From: Candidatus Thalassolituus haligoni
GTDB lineage: Bacteria; Pseudomonadota; Gammaproteobacteria; Pseudomonadales; Oceanobacteraceae
Assembly (NCBI RefSeq): GCF_041222825.1
Contig: NZ_CP139482.1
Span: 1,953,001 to 2,017,000, forward strand
Direction of reading: 5' to 3'
DNA: 64,000 nt
The notes under the pieces are model-generated. The model was not told where the DNA came from. It saw only the letters and a program-made list of their open reading frames with translations, and made no database searches. Below, piece by piece: positions 35,540-44,505 of this stretch. Position 1 is the first letter of the stretch, and the number at the start of each line of letters is the position of its first letter. Position numbers and translations under genes: made by a program.

Positions 35540-36930
35540 TGGTTCCAGCAGTCAAGACGCAGAATCAAGCAGAGCAGAATCAAGCAGAGCAGAATCAAGC
35601 AGAGCAGGGCCAAACAGAGCAACAGCACAGAGAGATCGTTATGAGTACAGCAAGCAAACAGCATGTCGAGGTCGTCGTTATTGGTGGCGGCCAGGCGGGT
35701 TTATCGATGAGTTATGTCCTGCAGCAGGCAGGTTTGAACCATATCGTCTTGGAAAAGAACACCATCCTGCATGGCTGGAAACACGAGCGTTGGGATTCTT
35801 TTACCTTGGTCACGCCAAACTGGCAGTGCGATTTGCCCGCTCTGCCTTATGACGGTGACGATCCCCACGGGTTTATGAAAGGACAAGAGCTGGTGGCCTA
35901 TCTGGAACGCTTCGCCAGCAAGGTGAATGCGCCCGTACGGGAAGGCGTAACGGTTAAACAGGTGGTCACCGACGAGCAGGGCCTGTATCACATCGCCACC
36001 AGTGACGGAGACTATACCGCTGATCAGGTGGTGGTATCGTCCGGGGGTTACCACATTCCGGTGATTCCGCGGATGGCAGAACGTCTGCCGGAAACGGTGC
36101 ACCAGATCCATTCTGCCCAGTACAAACATGCCGCCGAGTTGCCTGATGGCGGTGTGCTGGTGGTGGGGTCGGGTCAGTCCGGTGCTCAGATTGCAGAAGA
36201 CCTGCATCTGGAAGGTCGCCAGGTGTTTCTGGCTACTGGCGATGCCCCCCGTGTGGCCCGTTTTTACCGAGGCAAAGACGTGGTGGAGTGGCTTGATGAC
36301 ATGGGCTATTACCAGATATCGGTGAATGAGCACCCGTTGGGTAGCAATGTACGGCAGAACACCAACCACTATGTCACTGGTCGTGATGGCGGTCGGGATA
36401 TCGATCTGCGTCAATTTGCCATTGAAGGTATGGAGCTGTACGGGTTAATGACCGGCTGGGATGGTACGCAGCTGATATTTGAACCGAATCTGAATCACAA
36501 TCTGCAAAGCGCCGACGATACCTACAACAATATCAATACACGGATTGACGCCTGGATCGAGAAGCAGGGTATCGAGACCGATATTGGCCCGTCGGTGTAC
36601 CGCCCGGTCTGGCAGTTGCCTGAAGAGCGCACCCGCTTGAATCTGGCCGACTCTGGCATCTCGACCATCATCTGGTGTATTGGTTTCCGCCCGGAATTCA
36701 GCTGGCTTGATGCTGCGGTCTTTAATGGCCAGGGTCATCCGAAACACGAACGCGGCGTGACGCTACAACCAGGTTTGTATTTTATCGGCTTGCCATGGTT
36801 ACACACTTGGGGATCTGGTCGTTTTTCAGGGGTTCGTCAGGATGCCGAATACCTGTGTGAACGGCTGGTGAGTTACCAGCAACAACGGGATGCTAGCCAG
36901 CAGCAGGCCGCAGCTCCTCTTCCTGCCTGA
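35539..36930 (+). CDS. nitH: NitH: FAD-dependent oxidoreductase of the Nit1C cluster (MSMEG_0569 family)
   Basis: 463 residues. The core begins VEVVVIGGGQAGLSMSYVLQQAG (FAD site, about 40-62) with a second dinucleotide motif GVLVVGSGQSGAQIAEDL (about 210-227), like flavin monooxygenases. Start 35539 overlaps the nitG stop, favouring coupling. The first 34 residues, however, are a low-complexity run from three 15-bp repeats (NQAEQ units), and ATG 35641 (MSTASKQHVEV) matches the family better. The enzyme is expected to oxidise a product of the nitrilase pathway; the substrate is unknown. Confidence 0.87.
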   Translation: MVPAVKTQNQAEQNQAEQNQAEQGQTEQQHREIVMSTASKQHVEVVVIGGGQAGLSMSYVLQQAGLNHIVLEKNTILHGWKHERWDSFTLVTPNWQCDLPALPYDGDDPHGFMKGQELVAYLERFASKVNAPVREGVTVKQVVTDEQGLYHIATSDGDYTADQVVVSSGGYHIPVIPRMAERLPETVHQIHSAQYKHAAELPDGGVLVVGSGQSGAQIAEDLHLEGRQVFLATGDAPRVARFYRGKDVVEWLDDMGYYQISVNEHPLGSNVRQNTNHYVTGRDGGRDIDLRQFAIEGMELYGLMTGWDGTQLIFEPNLNHNLQSADDTYNNINTRIDAWIEKQGIETDIGPSVYRPVWQLPEERTRLNLADSGISTIIWCIGFRPEFSWLDAAVFNGQGHPKHERGVTLQPGLYFIGLPWLHTWGSGRFSGVRQDAEYLCERLVSYQQQRDASQQQAAAPLPA

Positions 36931-37444
36931 TAGGTACGGTCACAATAGCGCCACCAGACCACCACGATTGCCAGCGCGATTGCACCAGCGGCGTCGTGGT
37001 TCTGTCTCTTCTGTGCGGGTGTTCATGACATCCGTTACACCATGTGTTGCTCGGCTCTTTTTATCTGCCTCCGCAGGTCAATCTGGCCTGTCGCGTATTT
37101 TTTATTAAAAAATATATATTAATCAATAACTTACTTTTTTTTATTGGCAGTATTTAAAGAGCGTTGTTGTCATCTATATAACAGCGGTATGTAAGTTGAA
37201 GTGTCTTGGCGCAGATAAATGCAACCAATTTGTGCCATTTTTAGTTGATTGGCGTCATTTTTGTGTACGGTTCGAGGTTTTTTTATTTTCGCTTATATTG
37301 ATAGACAATCTTACATTGATCGTCAGCATTAGCGGCTGTATTTTGACGCCTATTAAATGCAACTAATGTTTTGGGTCGTTTCTCATCCCGGGAAACAGGC
37401 CCGCGAGTTAGCTCGACGGACCGGCGCTTTGCCAAGGAGAACGT
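36931..37444. other. Intergenic region, 514 bp
   Basis: No gene. The left part is GC-rich, the part from 37098 is AT-rich and probably holds the promoter of the PilJ-domain gene. I could not fix a -35/-10 pair or a terminator for the nit operon. Confidence 0.4.
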
Positions 37445-38236
37445 ATGCTGCCTATCGCGGTCGCTGCGGTGATTTTGTATTTCATGTTTTACAATGTGCT
37501 TTATAAAAAGGCTAAGTCTTCTGCTGCGATGACGGATGCAAAGGCGGTGAATACCGCCGGTAGTTTGCGGATGTTGACGCAGCGTTGTATGAAATGCCAT
37601 TTGATGGTGGGGGCGAACCTGAATCCTGATTCAGCGCTGTCGCAGCTTGAAGCTGCCATTAAGTTGTTTGATAAGCGTCTGGAATTACTGAAAAAATACG
37701 CCCCGTCAGAAGAAATCAAGTACCTGACCCGGCGTGTGGAGCAGGAATGGGCAGCGCATCGCGTGCGTTTGATGGGGACGCCGGACAAGCGTAAAGCCAT
37801 CAGCTTGCTACGTGAAAACAACGACTTACTGGAAATGTGTGATGACCTGGTTAACGGCATTGCGCATGCGTCACATAAAAAACTCACCGGTCTGGTGAAT
37901 GTGGCCGGGCGTCAGCGCATGTTGTCCCAACGGATCGCCAAAAACTGTGTCGCCATTCACTGGGGTTTGGGTTCGGATGACGTTCACCAGGAATTTCGCT
38001 CGGCCATCAAAATGTTTGATGAGTCGATGGACAGCTTGATGTCTTCTCGTTTTAATTCTCCCAGAGTTGCACTGGCGCTGGAGCAGGCCTCCAATCGCTG
38101 GAAAAGTTATCGGCCCCAGTGTAATGCCGCTTGTTCAGGGTCTTGCATACCACAAAATGTCTACCAGGTTACCGATGCGGTGCTGGAAAAAATGGACAAC
38201 ATCACTGGCATGTACGAAGAGATTGCTGATAGCTGA
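37445..38236 (+). CDS. PilJ-type (type IV pili methyl-accepting N-terminal) domain protein
   Basis: 263 residues. A membrane anchor or signal (IAVAAVILYFMFYNVLY) is followed by two copies of the PilJ-N motif: NTAGSLRMLTQRCMK near residue 37 and NVAGRQRMLSQRIAK near residue 153. The domain is usually the periplasmic sensor of chemoreceptors and nitrate sensors (NarX/PilJ). Here there is no signalling domain after it, so it is a free-standing sensor or binding protein. Four cysteines near the C terminus (CNAACSGSC) are unusual. AAGGAG 5 nt upstream. Confidence 0.8.
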   Translation: MLPIAVAAVILYFMFYNVLYKKAKSSAAMTDAKAVNTAGSLRMLTQRCMKCHLMVGANLNPDSALSQLEAAIKLFDKRLELLKKYAPSEEIKYLTRRVEQEWAAHRVRLMGTPDKRKAISLLRENNDLLEMCDDLVNGIAHASHKKLTGLVNVAGRQRMLSQRIAKNCVAIHWGLGSDDVHQEFRSAIKMFDESMDSLMSSRFNSPRVALALEQASNRWKSYRPQCNAACSGSCIPQNVYQVTDAVLEKMDNITGMYEEIADS

Positions 38237-38562
38237 TAACTGAGCGGTCAGTCGTGGCAACCTCTGCCTGAACGGTACGGGGATTGCCAACAGGATATGA
38301 CCGCAGGAAAAACGGACCACACTGCGCACCGGGAGCAGCCACTTGCTCGGTGTGTATACGCTTGGTTCGCCAATTTTTGCATCTCCTTTCCTGATATCTC
38401 TCACGTCTCGCGTCTCACGTCTCACGCCAATGCTGATACTCTGTTGATGCTATTTTTAGCAGTCCCTTGACCTGACGTCGGCCTGAACTTGTATGCTACA
38501 GCATGAGTCATCGCTACCGCGTATGCGCTGGTGATGTGACATAACCGTTTGGGAGCAACAGG
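38237..38562. other. Intergenic region, 326 bp
   Basis: No gene. It contains a run of imperfect GTCTCAC/GTCTCGC repeats (38397-38430). Confidence 0.4.
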
Positions 38563-39204
38563 ATGGACGCAAGTTTCTGGCATGCAAAATGGGAGCGGGG
38601 AGAAATTGGTTTTCACAACAGTGAAGCCAACCCTGCACTGGTTCGATGTTACGACCATCTGGGTCTGGAGCAAGGGCAACGGGTGTTCTTGCCTTTGTGT
38701 GGTAAAACCCTGGATATCGCTTGGTTGCTGGACAAGGGCCTTCGGGTCGTCGGGGCGGAACTGAGTGAGAAAGCCATTCAGGGGCTGTTCCATGAGCTGG
38801 GAGTGGAGCCGGATATTCGCCAGGTCGGGTCTCTATTGCTTTACCAGGCAGAAGCGCTTGATATTTTTGTGGGCGATATTTTTGATCTCAGCGCCGATGT
38901 GCTGGGAGCGGTTGATGCCATTTACGACCGCGCCGCACTGGTTGCCTTGCCGCCCGCTCTGCGTCAGCAATATACCGTGCATCTTCGAACGATTACCGCC
39001 ACCGCCAGGCAGCTGGTGATTTGTTACGAATACGATCAGGAGCAGCGGAATGGCCCGCCTTTCTCTGTTGCCAGTGAAGAAGTACATCAGCACTACGATG
39101 ACTATTACCGCTTGTCACTGCTGGAAACCCAGGACGTGGCAGGGGTGATGAAAAACCGGTTGACGGCGCATGAGACGGTTTGGGCGTTGCAGCCACTGGT
39201 GTAA
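38563..39204 (+). CDS. tpm: Thiopurine S-methyltransferase
   Basis: 213 residues matching bacterial TPMT: starts MDASFWHAKWERGEIGFHNSEANPAL (split at residue 20: WERGEIGFH), RVFLPLCGKTLDIAWL for SAM binding, VVGAELSEKAI, and YDRAALVALPPALRQ. These enzymes methylate thiopurines and also selenite/tellurite in pseudomonads. GGGAG about 9 nt upstream. It ends 21 nt before the convergent iacR. Confidence 0.93.
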   Translation: MDASFWHAKWERGEIGFHNSEANPALVRCYDHLGLEQGQRVFLPLCGKTLDIAWLLDKGLRVVGAELSEKAIQGLFHELGVEPDIRQVGSLLLYQAEALDIFVGDIFDLSADVLGAVDAIYDRAALVALPPALRQQYTVHLRTITATARQLVICYEYDQEQRNGPPFSVASEEVHQHYDDYYRLSLLETQDVAGVMKNRLTAHETVWALQPLV

Positions 39205-39225
39205 TACCGGTGGCCTGCGATGGTA

Positions 39226-39708
39226 TCAGTGCTCTGGCAAGTTGTGGAACAGGGTTTCCAGCAGCTTGTTCAGGCGTTTGATCTGGGCATCACTCATACC
39301 TTTGAAGCTTTCACGGAACAGGTCGTGGGTGACCAGCTGGATTTTGCTAATGGCTTCGCGACCGGCGTCGGTAATAATAACTTCTGTTACCCGACCATCA
39401 TCACTTTTCTGGCGGGTGTCGACCAGTCCGTCGTCCTTCATGCGATAGACGGTTTTGGTCACGGTTGGCAATTTGGCAACCGCATGAATAGCGATTTCGG
39501 TAATGCTCGATATGCCTTCTTCCTTGAGAATAAACAGGATGCGCCAACGTGGAATATCCAGATTGATCTTCTTCAGGGACTTTTCCATGGCCAGTACATA
39601 GCGGCCGTGAACCCGGGCCAGCCAGTAAAAAGGGAAATCTTCTTTATGAAAGTCTTCACTGGCGGGGTTGTAGCGTTGACTGCGGGGTGATCGGATGGGC
39701 TTGGTCAT
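39226..39708 (-). CDS. iacR: MarR-family regulator, probable IacR
   Basis: 160 residues with a winged helix (PRWRILFILKEEGISSITEIAIHA, LPTVTKTVYRMKDDGLVDT, wing SDDGRVTEVIITDAG). MarR-type IacR represses indole-3-acetate degradation genes until the ligand binds. Assignment rests on the nearby iac genes, about 8 kb away beyond the divergent transport operon, so it is likely but not proven. It has its own 304-bp upstream region with a palindrome at 39740-39756. Confidence 0.75.
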   Translation of the reverse strand: MTKPIRSPRSQRYNPASEDFHKEDFPFYWLARVHGRYVLAMEKSLKKINLDIPRWRILFILKEEGISSITEIAIHAVAKLPTVTKTVYRMKDDGLVDTRQKSDDGRVTEVIITDAGREAISKIQLVTHDLFRESFKGMSDAQIKRLNKLLETLFHNLPEH

Positions 39709-40012
39709 TCCGGCTCTCAGGCGTGGGGTCTGCAGAAACTGTACAAAAGTTTTACATGCACAGTCAATGAAACCGGCTCAAGGGTGCCCCTTAAAACCGC
39801 TGCTCGCGACGATACGCGGGTAAGCATTGCCGGCTACCCTGGTGACTTCCTCCTCAGCCGGGCACCGGTAAATAAAAAGGGAAGCACCGCCGATCACCCG
39901 GTAACCGATGAAGGGTGGGGGAGGGGTGCTGGGTGAAAAGTGACCAGTGTCAGCCTTTCACCGCAGTGATGCTTCCAAAACCGTATTACCAAAACCGTGC
40001 GGCCAGCATGTA
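39709..40012. other. Intergenic region upstream of iacR
   Basis: 304 bp, no gene. Left part holds the candidate operator at 39740-39756 within ACTGT...ACAGT arms (39738-39764). The rest shows nothing clear. Confidence 0.4.
39740..39756. promoter_or_regulatory. Candidate IacR operator upstream of iacR
   Basis: TGTACAAAAGTTTTACA, an imperfect 17-bp palindrome of the length bound by MarR dimers, about 32 bp before the iacR start. Its core AAAGTTTTAC also occurs at 47172-47181 between livK and iacH, the other place where the regulator should act. Confidence 0.5.
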
Positions 40013-40774
40013 TTACCAGCTCGGGCCTTTCTCCGATTCCATTTTGCGTACCATGGCGTTAAAAAATTTGTTGGCGAAACCACTGTCTTTGATCAGCATC
40101 TGGGTCAGGTCGGCACAGCGCTGACTGATGGCTTCTTCCAACAGGTTGTCTTCACCACCCAGGGCGCCAGCCGTGACCTGGATTTCGGCCGCGCGCTGGA
40201 CAGTCCAGAGCAGGAACAGGGTGCGTTCAATGTCCATTTCACCAACGGCAATGCCGTGATTCCGCAGTACCAGAATATGCTTGTCGCCCAGGCTGGTGAG
40301 CATGCGCTGTTTCTCTTCCTGGAACAGGGTAATGCCTTCAAACGCATGGTAGCCCACGCGCCCGAACAGCTGGGCACCGTAAAAGTCGTTGTGGGTAAAA
40401 CCGATTTTTTTCTGTGCTATGGCAGAGACTTCATTGGTGTGCGTGTGAATCACGCAGTGGATGTCTGCACGTGCTGCATGGATGGCACCGTGCAGGGCGA
40501 ATCCGGCCGGGTTGGCATCGTAGGGTGAATCATCCAGCTTGTGGCCATCAACGTCGACCTTGAGCAGATTGGCCGGTGTTATTTCGGTGTAATTGAGACC
40601 AAATGGATTGACCAGGTACTGATCGCCCTGGGCTGGCAGACGGGCTGAGATATGGTTGAAAATGGTTTCAGTCCAACCAAAAAAATCGATCAGGTGGTAA
40701 CAGTGGGCAAGTTTGATACGCAGTGCCCATTCCTCTTCACTGCAGTTATCCGGGCGGGCGATGGTCTGTTGCAT
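40013..40774 (-). CDS. Class II aldolase/adducin-family protein
   Basis: 253 residues. The zinc-binding pattern is present: IHTHTNEVSAIA with HxH, and VLRNHGIAVG with the third His. Members cleave or decarboxylate hydroxy-acids, but many, like this adducin-type group, have unknown substrates. It ends the minus-strand operon livK-livH-livMG-livF-panE-like-aldolase. An AGGAAC lies just before the ATG, 12 nt from the preceding gene. Confidence 0.85.
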   Translation of the reverse strand: MQQTIARPDNCSEEEWALRIKLAHCYHLIDFFGWTETIFNHISARLPAQGDQYLVNPFGLNYTEITPANLLKVDVDGHKLDDSPYDANPAGFALHGAIHAARADIHCVIHTHTNEVSAIAQKKIGFTHNDFYGAQLFGRVGYHAFEGITLFQEEKQRMLTSLGDKHILVLRNHGIAVGEMDIERTLFLLWTVQRAAEIQVTAGALGGEDNLLEEAISQRCADLTQMLIKDSGFANKFFNAMVRKMESEKGPSW

Positions 40775-40786
40775 GGGATGTTCCTT

Positions 40787-41791
40787 TTACTGTGCGGTGT
40801 TCTGAATAGGGTTGGGGTTGGTCTGAGACGCTGTGCGCGACAGGAATTCGGCCAATGCCAGAACGTGTCGTGTGGTCGGCATGGCAATGCCATTTTTTTC
40901 GGCCAGTTCGACCACGGCGTGACCAATGGTCGCCAGCTCCAGCGGAGCGCCGGCTTCAAAGTCTTGCAGCATGGAAGTTTTGACACTGCCCATGCTGGTT
41001 CCCATGGCCATAATCGTGGCTGGGTCAAAACGAATGCGAGCACCATGGGAGGCGGCTGCCAACAAGGTTTCGTCCAGCATGCGACGCACCAGTGGTTGCA
41101 GATGCGGATCGGAGTAGAGCTGTTCCAGCGTTGCACCACTGACGACGGACAAGGGATTGGAGGTCAGGTTGGCGATTACCTTGGTCCAGATCTGGTCACG
41201 GATAGTGTCACTGGCGCGGGCTTCAATACCGGCCTGTTCAATTACCCGCCGCACCTGTTCCAGCCGGTCTGTCAGCTGGTGGGTAATCTCCCCCATAATC
41301 ATCAGATGCGGGTTGCTCGCAACAACAATTCCCGGAGCCTTGCGGGTCGCCGTGATAAACACCACACAGCCGATCAGATGCTGTTCGGGCACCAGTCGAT
41401 TCAATTCGCCGTCGGGATCGATGGCATCAATCCGGTCGTTGGCAAAACGGCTGTCGATACCACGAAAATACCACCAGGGCAGTCCGTTCACGACGGGAAT
41501 GACCACGGTGTCGGCATGTATCATTGGCTGTATCTGTTCAAATATGGCCTGCAGGGCAGGGGCTTTGGTGCACACCAGAATCAGATCCTGGGGGCCAAGC
41601 GCCTGGGCAGAATGACTGGCATTGACGTCGACCTGATGCTGGCCGTCGAGATCGGTCAGTTGCACACCGTGGTGTTGCAGCTGCTTCAGGGTCGCTCCCC
41701 GTGCCAGTACATTAACGGGCTGTCCTGATGCGGCCAGACGGGCGGCGAGCGTGCAGCCGATCGCCCCGGCACCAGCAATACAGATGCGCAT
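40787..41791 (-). CDS. Ketopantoate reductase-like (PanE/ApbA) dehydrogenase
   Basis: 334 residues. N-terminal Rossmann motif GAGAIGCTLAARLAASG (NADP) and the PanE pattern of conserved Lys/Asn (DQIWTKVIANLTSNPLSVV). Inside a catabolic operon it probably reduces a 2-keto acid other than ketopantoate. Together with the aldolase it could process a side-chain product; that is inference. Confidence 0.85.
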   Translation of the reverse strand: MRICIAGAGAIGCTLAARLAASGQPVNVLARGATLKQLQHHGVQLTDLDGQHQVDVNASHSAQALGPQDLILVCTKAPALQAIFEQIQPMIHADTVVIPVVNGLPWWYFRGIDSRFANDRIDAIDPDGELNRLVPEQHLIGCVVFITATRKAPGIVVASNPHLMIMGEITHQLTDRLEQVRRVIEQAGIEARASDTIRDQIWTKVIANLTSNPLSVVSGATLEQLYSDPHLQPLVRRMLDETLLAAASHGARIRFDPATIMAMGTSMGSVKTSMLQDFEAGAPLELATIGHAVVELAEKNGIAMPTTRHVLALAEFLSRTASQTNPNPIQNTAQ

Positions 41792-41890
41792 AACATATCT
41801 TCCGATAAAAGTGGGTAGTCCCCGCCTGGGCGGGTGCTGTCTTTATCCGGATTGGTTATCCAGATGGGTTGTCTGGTCAAGTTGCCCGGA

Positions 41891-42706
41891 TTAGCTGGAG
41901 AGCAACTCCTGGTGTTTGCTGGCCAGACCCAGATACGCTTCGATGACCCTGGGGTCGTTGGCCAGTTCAGCCGCTGGCCCCTGCATGGCAACCTGACCAC
42001 CTTCCAGCACGTAGGCGTAGTCGGCCACTTTGAGGGCAGCGCGGGCATTCTGTTCAACCAGCAGGATCGACACTCCCTGGCGGCGCAGGTCGGCAAAGAT
42101 GCGGAAGATTTCTCGCGTAATCAGGGGGGCTAGCCCAAGGCTGGGTTCGTCCAGCATCAATAGCCTCGGTTTGCCCATCATGGCGCGGCCAATCGCCAGC
42201 ATCTGGCGTTCGCCACCGGACAGCGTGCCAGCCTGTTGCTGGCGGCGCTCCCATAGTCGAGGAAACAGGCTGTAGACTTCGGCCAGGGTTTGTTCGTAGC
42301 TGTCGTCACCATTGCGATAGCGCAGGAAGGCACCGAGCAACAGGTTGTCCTCGACACTCATGGTGTTGAACAGCTCGCGTTTTTCCGGTACCAGGCCCAG
42401 GCCGCGTCCGACCAGGGTTTCGATTTCAGGGCTGACGTAGTCCTGACCATCAAAGTGGATATTACCCTTGGAGGGCAGCATGCCGATGATGGCAGACAGC
42501 AGGGTGGTTTTACCGGCCCCGTTGGGGCCAATCACGGTCACCAGCTGGCCTTCTTTCAAAGTCAGGTCGATGCCGGTGAGGGCTTCCACCTTGCCATAGG
42601 CAACACGTAAACCACGTACATCAAGCAGCGCGGTAGAATCAGTCATGGTGTTGGCATGCTCCTGAGGGTGGCTGGTGGCAGTCGAGGTGCGGCGGGACGT
42701 TTTCAT
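41891..42706 (-). CDS. livF: LivF-type ABC transporter ATPase
   Basis: 271 residues from ATG 42706, which overlaps the livMG stop (ATGA); ATG 42646 (MTDSTALL) fits the family better and would give 251. Walker A GPNGAGKTT, signature LSGGERQM and Walker B LLMLDEPSLGLAP are intact. It powers uptake with the LivMG ATPase half. Confidence 0.9.
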   Translation of the reverse strand: MKTSRRTSTATSHPQEHANTMTDSTALLDVRGLRVAYGKVEALTGIDLTLKEGQLVTVIGPNGAGKTTLLSAIIGMLPSKGNIHFDGQDYVSPEIETLVGRGLGLVPEKRELFNTMSVEDNLLLGAFLRYRNGDDSYEQTLAEVYSLFPRLWERRQQQAGTLSGGERQMLAIGRAMMGKPRLLMLDEPSLGLAPLITREIFRIFADLRRQGVSILLVEQNARAALKVADYAYVLEGGQVAMQGPAAELANDPRVIEAYLGLASKHQELLSS

Positions 42707-44505
42707 TCTGCACCTCCCAGATAGGCTTCCAATACTGCGGGGTTGGTCTGAATTTCTTCTGGTAGCCCCTCGGCAATTTTTTCGCCAAATTCCATCACCA
42801 CAATGCGGTCAACCAGTCCCATCACAAAGTCCATGTCGTGTTCAACCAGCAGGATGGCGATGCCTTCGGTCTTCAGCTTCTTGATCAACTCCGACAACGC
42901 CTGCTTCTCCTGAAAGCGTAAACCGGCGGCGGGCTCATCCAGCAACAGCACGCAGGGATCGGCGCAGAGTGCGCGGGCAATTTCGAGAATACGTTGCTGG
43001 CCCAGTGCCAGACTGCCGGCTTCCTCGTAGAGATACGCGCCAAGACCAACGCGTTCCAGCTGATGTTTGGCCTCTTTTAACAGCCGTTGCTCTTCTTCTC
43101 GCTCCAGATGCAGAGAGGCGCTGATCACTCCTTGGTTGCCTCGCATATGGGCACCCAGGGCAACGTTTTCCAACGCTGACATGGCCGGTAGCAGCTTGAC
43201 GTGCTGGAAGGTACGGCTCATGCCCATCGCGGCGACGGCACGGGAATTTTTGCCTTTCAGACTTTGGCCAAGGAAGCGGACTTCACCCTCGGTTGGGGTG
43301 TCGACCGACGACAGCTGGTTGAACATGGTGCTCTTGCCGGCACCGTTCGGGCCGATCAGGGCAAGTACTTCTCCGGCATGCAGTTGCAGGTTCATCTTGT
43401 TGTTTGCCACCAGGCCACCAAAACGGCGTGTGACATTCATGGCTTCCAGTACCAGGGTGCCCTGGGCTGGCAACGGTCGTCGGGGTAAATCGGCGGCGGC
43501 TTCATTGACGACGAGGCGGGTATCGGCCTGATAGCGGGCCGGTATCAGGCGGATGATCAGAGACCACAGTCCGCCGGGGGCGCGTTGCATCATGAATACA
43601 ATCAGCAAGCCAAACACAATGCTTTCGTATTGACCGTCACTGCCCAACAGTATGGGTAGCAGATCTTGCAGCCATTGTTTCAGCATGGTGAGCACACCGG
43701 CACCCAGCAAGGCTCCCCAGACACTGCCAACACCACCAATCAGGGCCATAAACAGGTAGTCGATACCCATGCTCAGGCCGAAGGGGGTCGGGTTTACAAA
43801 GCGTTGGGTGTGGGCATAGAGCCAACCGGACAAGCCTGCAAATAACGCTGAAATAAGGAAAACCGCCATTTTGGAACGGAAGGTGTTCACTCCCATCGAT
43901 TCCGCCATCAGCTGGCCGCCTTTAAGGGCACGAATGGCACGTCCTTCCCGTGAATTCAGCAAGTTGCGGCTGATCAGAATGGCGCCTGTTACTGCCGCCC
44001 AGATCAGGTAGAAAATCTTCTCTCCCTTGTCGAGGCTGATACCGAACAGCTGCAGTGACGGCAGGCCACTGACGCCGGTATGGCCACCCATGGAGGAGAG
44101 GGTGCCAAACAGGTAATAGAGTGAAATACCCCAGGCAATTGTACCTAACGGCAGATAGTGGCCAGAGAGCTTCAAAGTGAGCGCGCCAAGCAGCAGTGCT
44201 ACCACAGCGGTTAGCAGCAAGCCAAACACCAGGGCGATCCAGGGAGAACCGGCGGTCCATGCCAGCCACTCCGGCAGCTGCTGGGTGGTGGTCAGATAGG
44301 CAGTGGTGTAAGCCCCGAGGCCGACAAACGCGGCCTGACCAAAGCTGGTCATACCGCCGACGCCCGTGAGCAGCACCAGTCCGAGTACAACCAGGGCATA
44401 CAGGCCGATGTAGTTCAGCAGGGTAATCTGGTACGAGGGTAAAACCAGCGGTGACAGAATCAACAGTACCAGTCCCACCAGCATCATATTGCGTGGCTTG
44501 ATCAT
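42703..44505 (-). CDS. livM: Fused LivM permease and LivG ATPase
   Basis: 600 residues. The first 320 or so are a membrane permease of LivM type (about ten hydrophobic segments; GVGGMTSFGQAAFVGLGAY, GGVGSVWGALLGAG). The rest, from about 350, is a LivG-type ATPase with GPNGAGKST, signature-region SLALGQQRILEIARAL and LLLDEPAAGL. Such LivM-LivG fusions are known, though separate genes are more common. It overlaps livH upstream and livF downstream by 4 nt each. Confidence 0.9.
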   Translation of the reverse strand: MIKPRNMMLVGLVLLILSPLVLPSYQITLLNYIGLYALVVLGLVLLTGVGGMTSFGQAAFVGLGAYTTAYLTTTQQLPEWLAWTAGSPWIALVFGLLLTAVVALLLGALTLKLSGHYLPLGTIAWGISLYYLFGTLSSMGGHTGVSGLPSLQLFGISLDKGEKIFYLIWAAVTGAILISRNLLNSREGRAIRALKGGQLMAESMGVNTFRSKMAVFLISALFAGLSGWLYAHTQRFVNPTPFGLSMGIDYLFMALIGGVGSVWGALLGAGVLTMLKQWLQDLLPILLGSDGQYESIVFGLLIVFMMQRAPGGLWSLIIRLIPARYQADTRLVVNEAAADLPRRPLPAQGTLVLEAMNVTRRFGGLVANNKMNLQLHAGEVLALIGPNGAGKSTMFNQLSSVDTPTEGEVRFLGQSLKGKNSRAVAAMGMSRTFQHVKLLPAMSALENVALGAHMRGNQGVISASLHLEREEEQRLLKEAKHQLERVGLGAYLYEEAGSLALGQQRILEIARALCADPCVLLLDEPAAGLRFQEKQALSELIKKLKTEGIAILLVEHDMDFVMGLVDRIVVMEFGEKIAEGLPEEIQTNPAVLEAYLGGAE

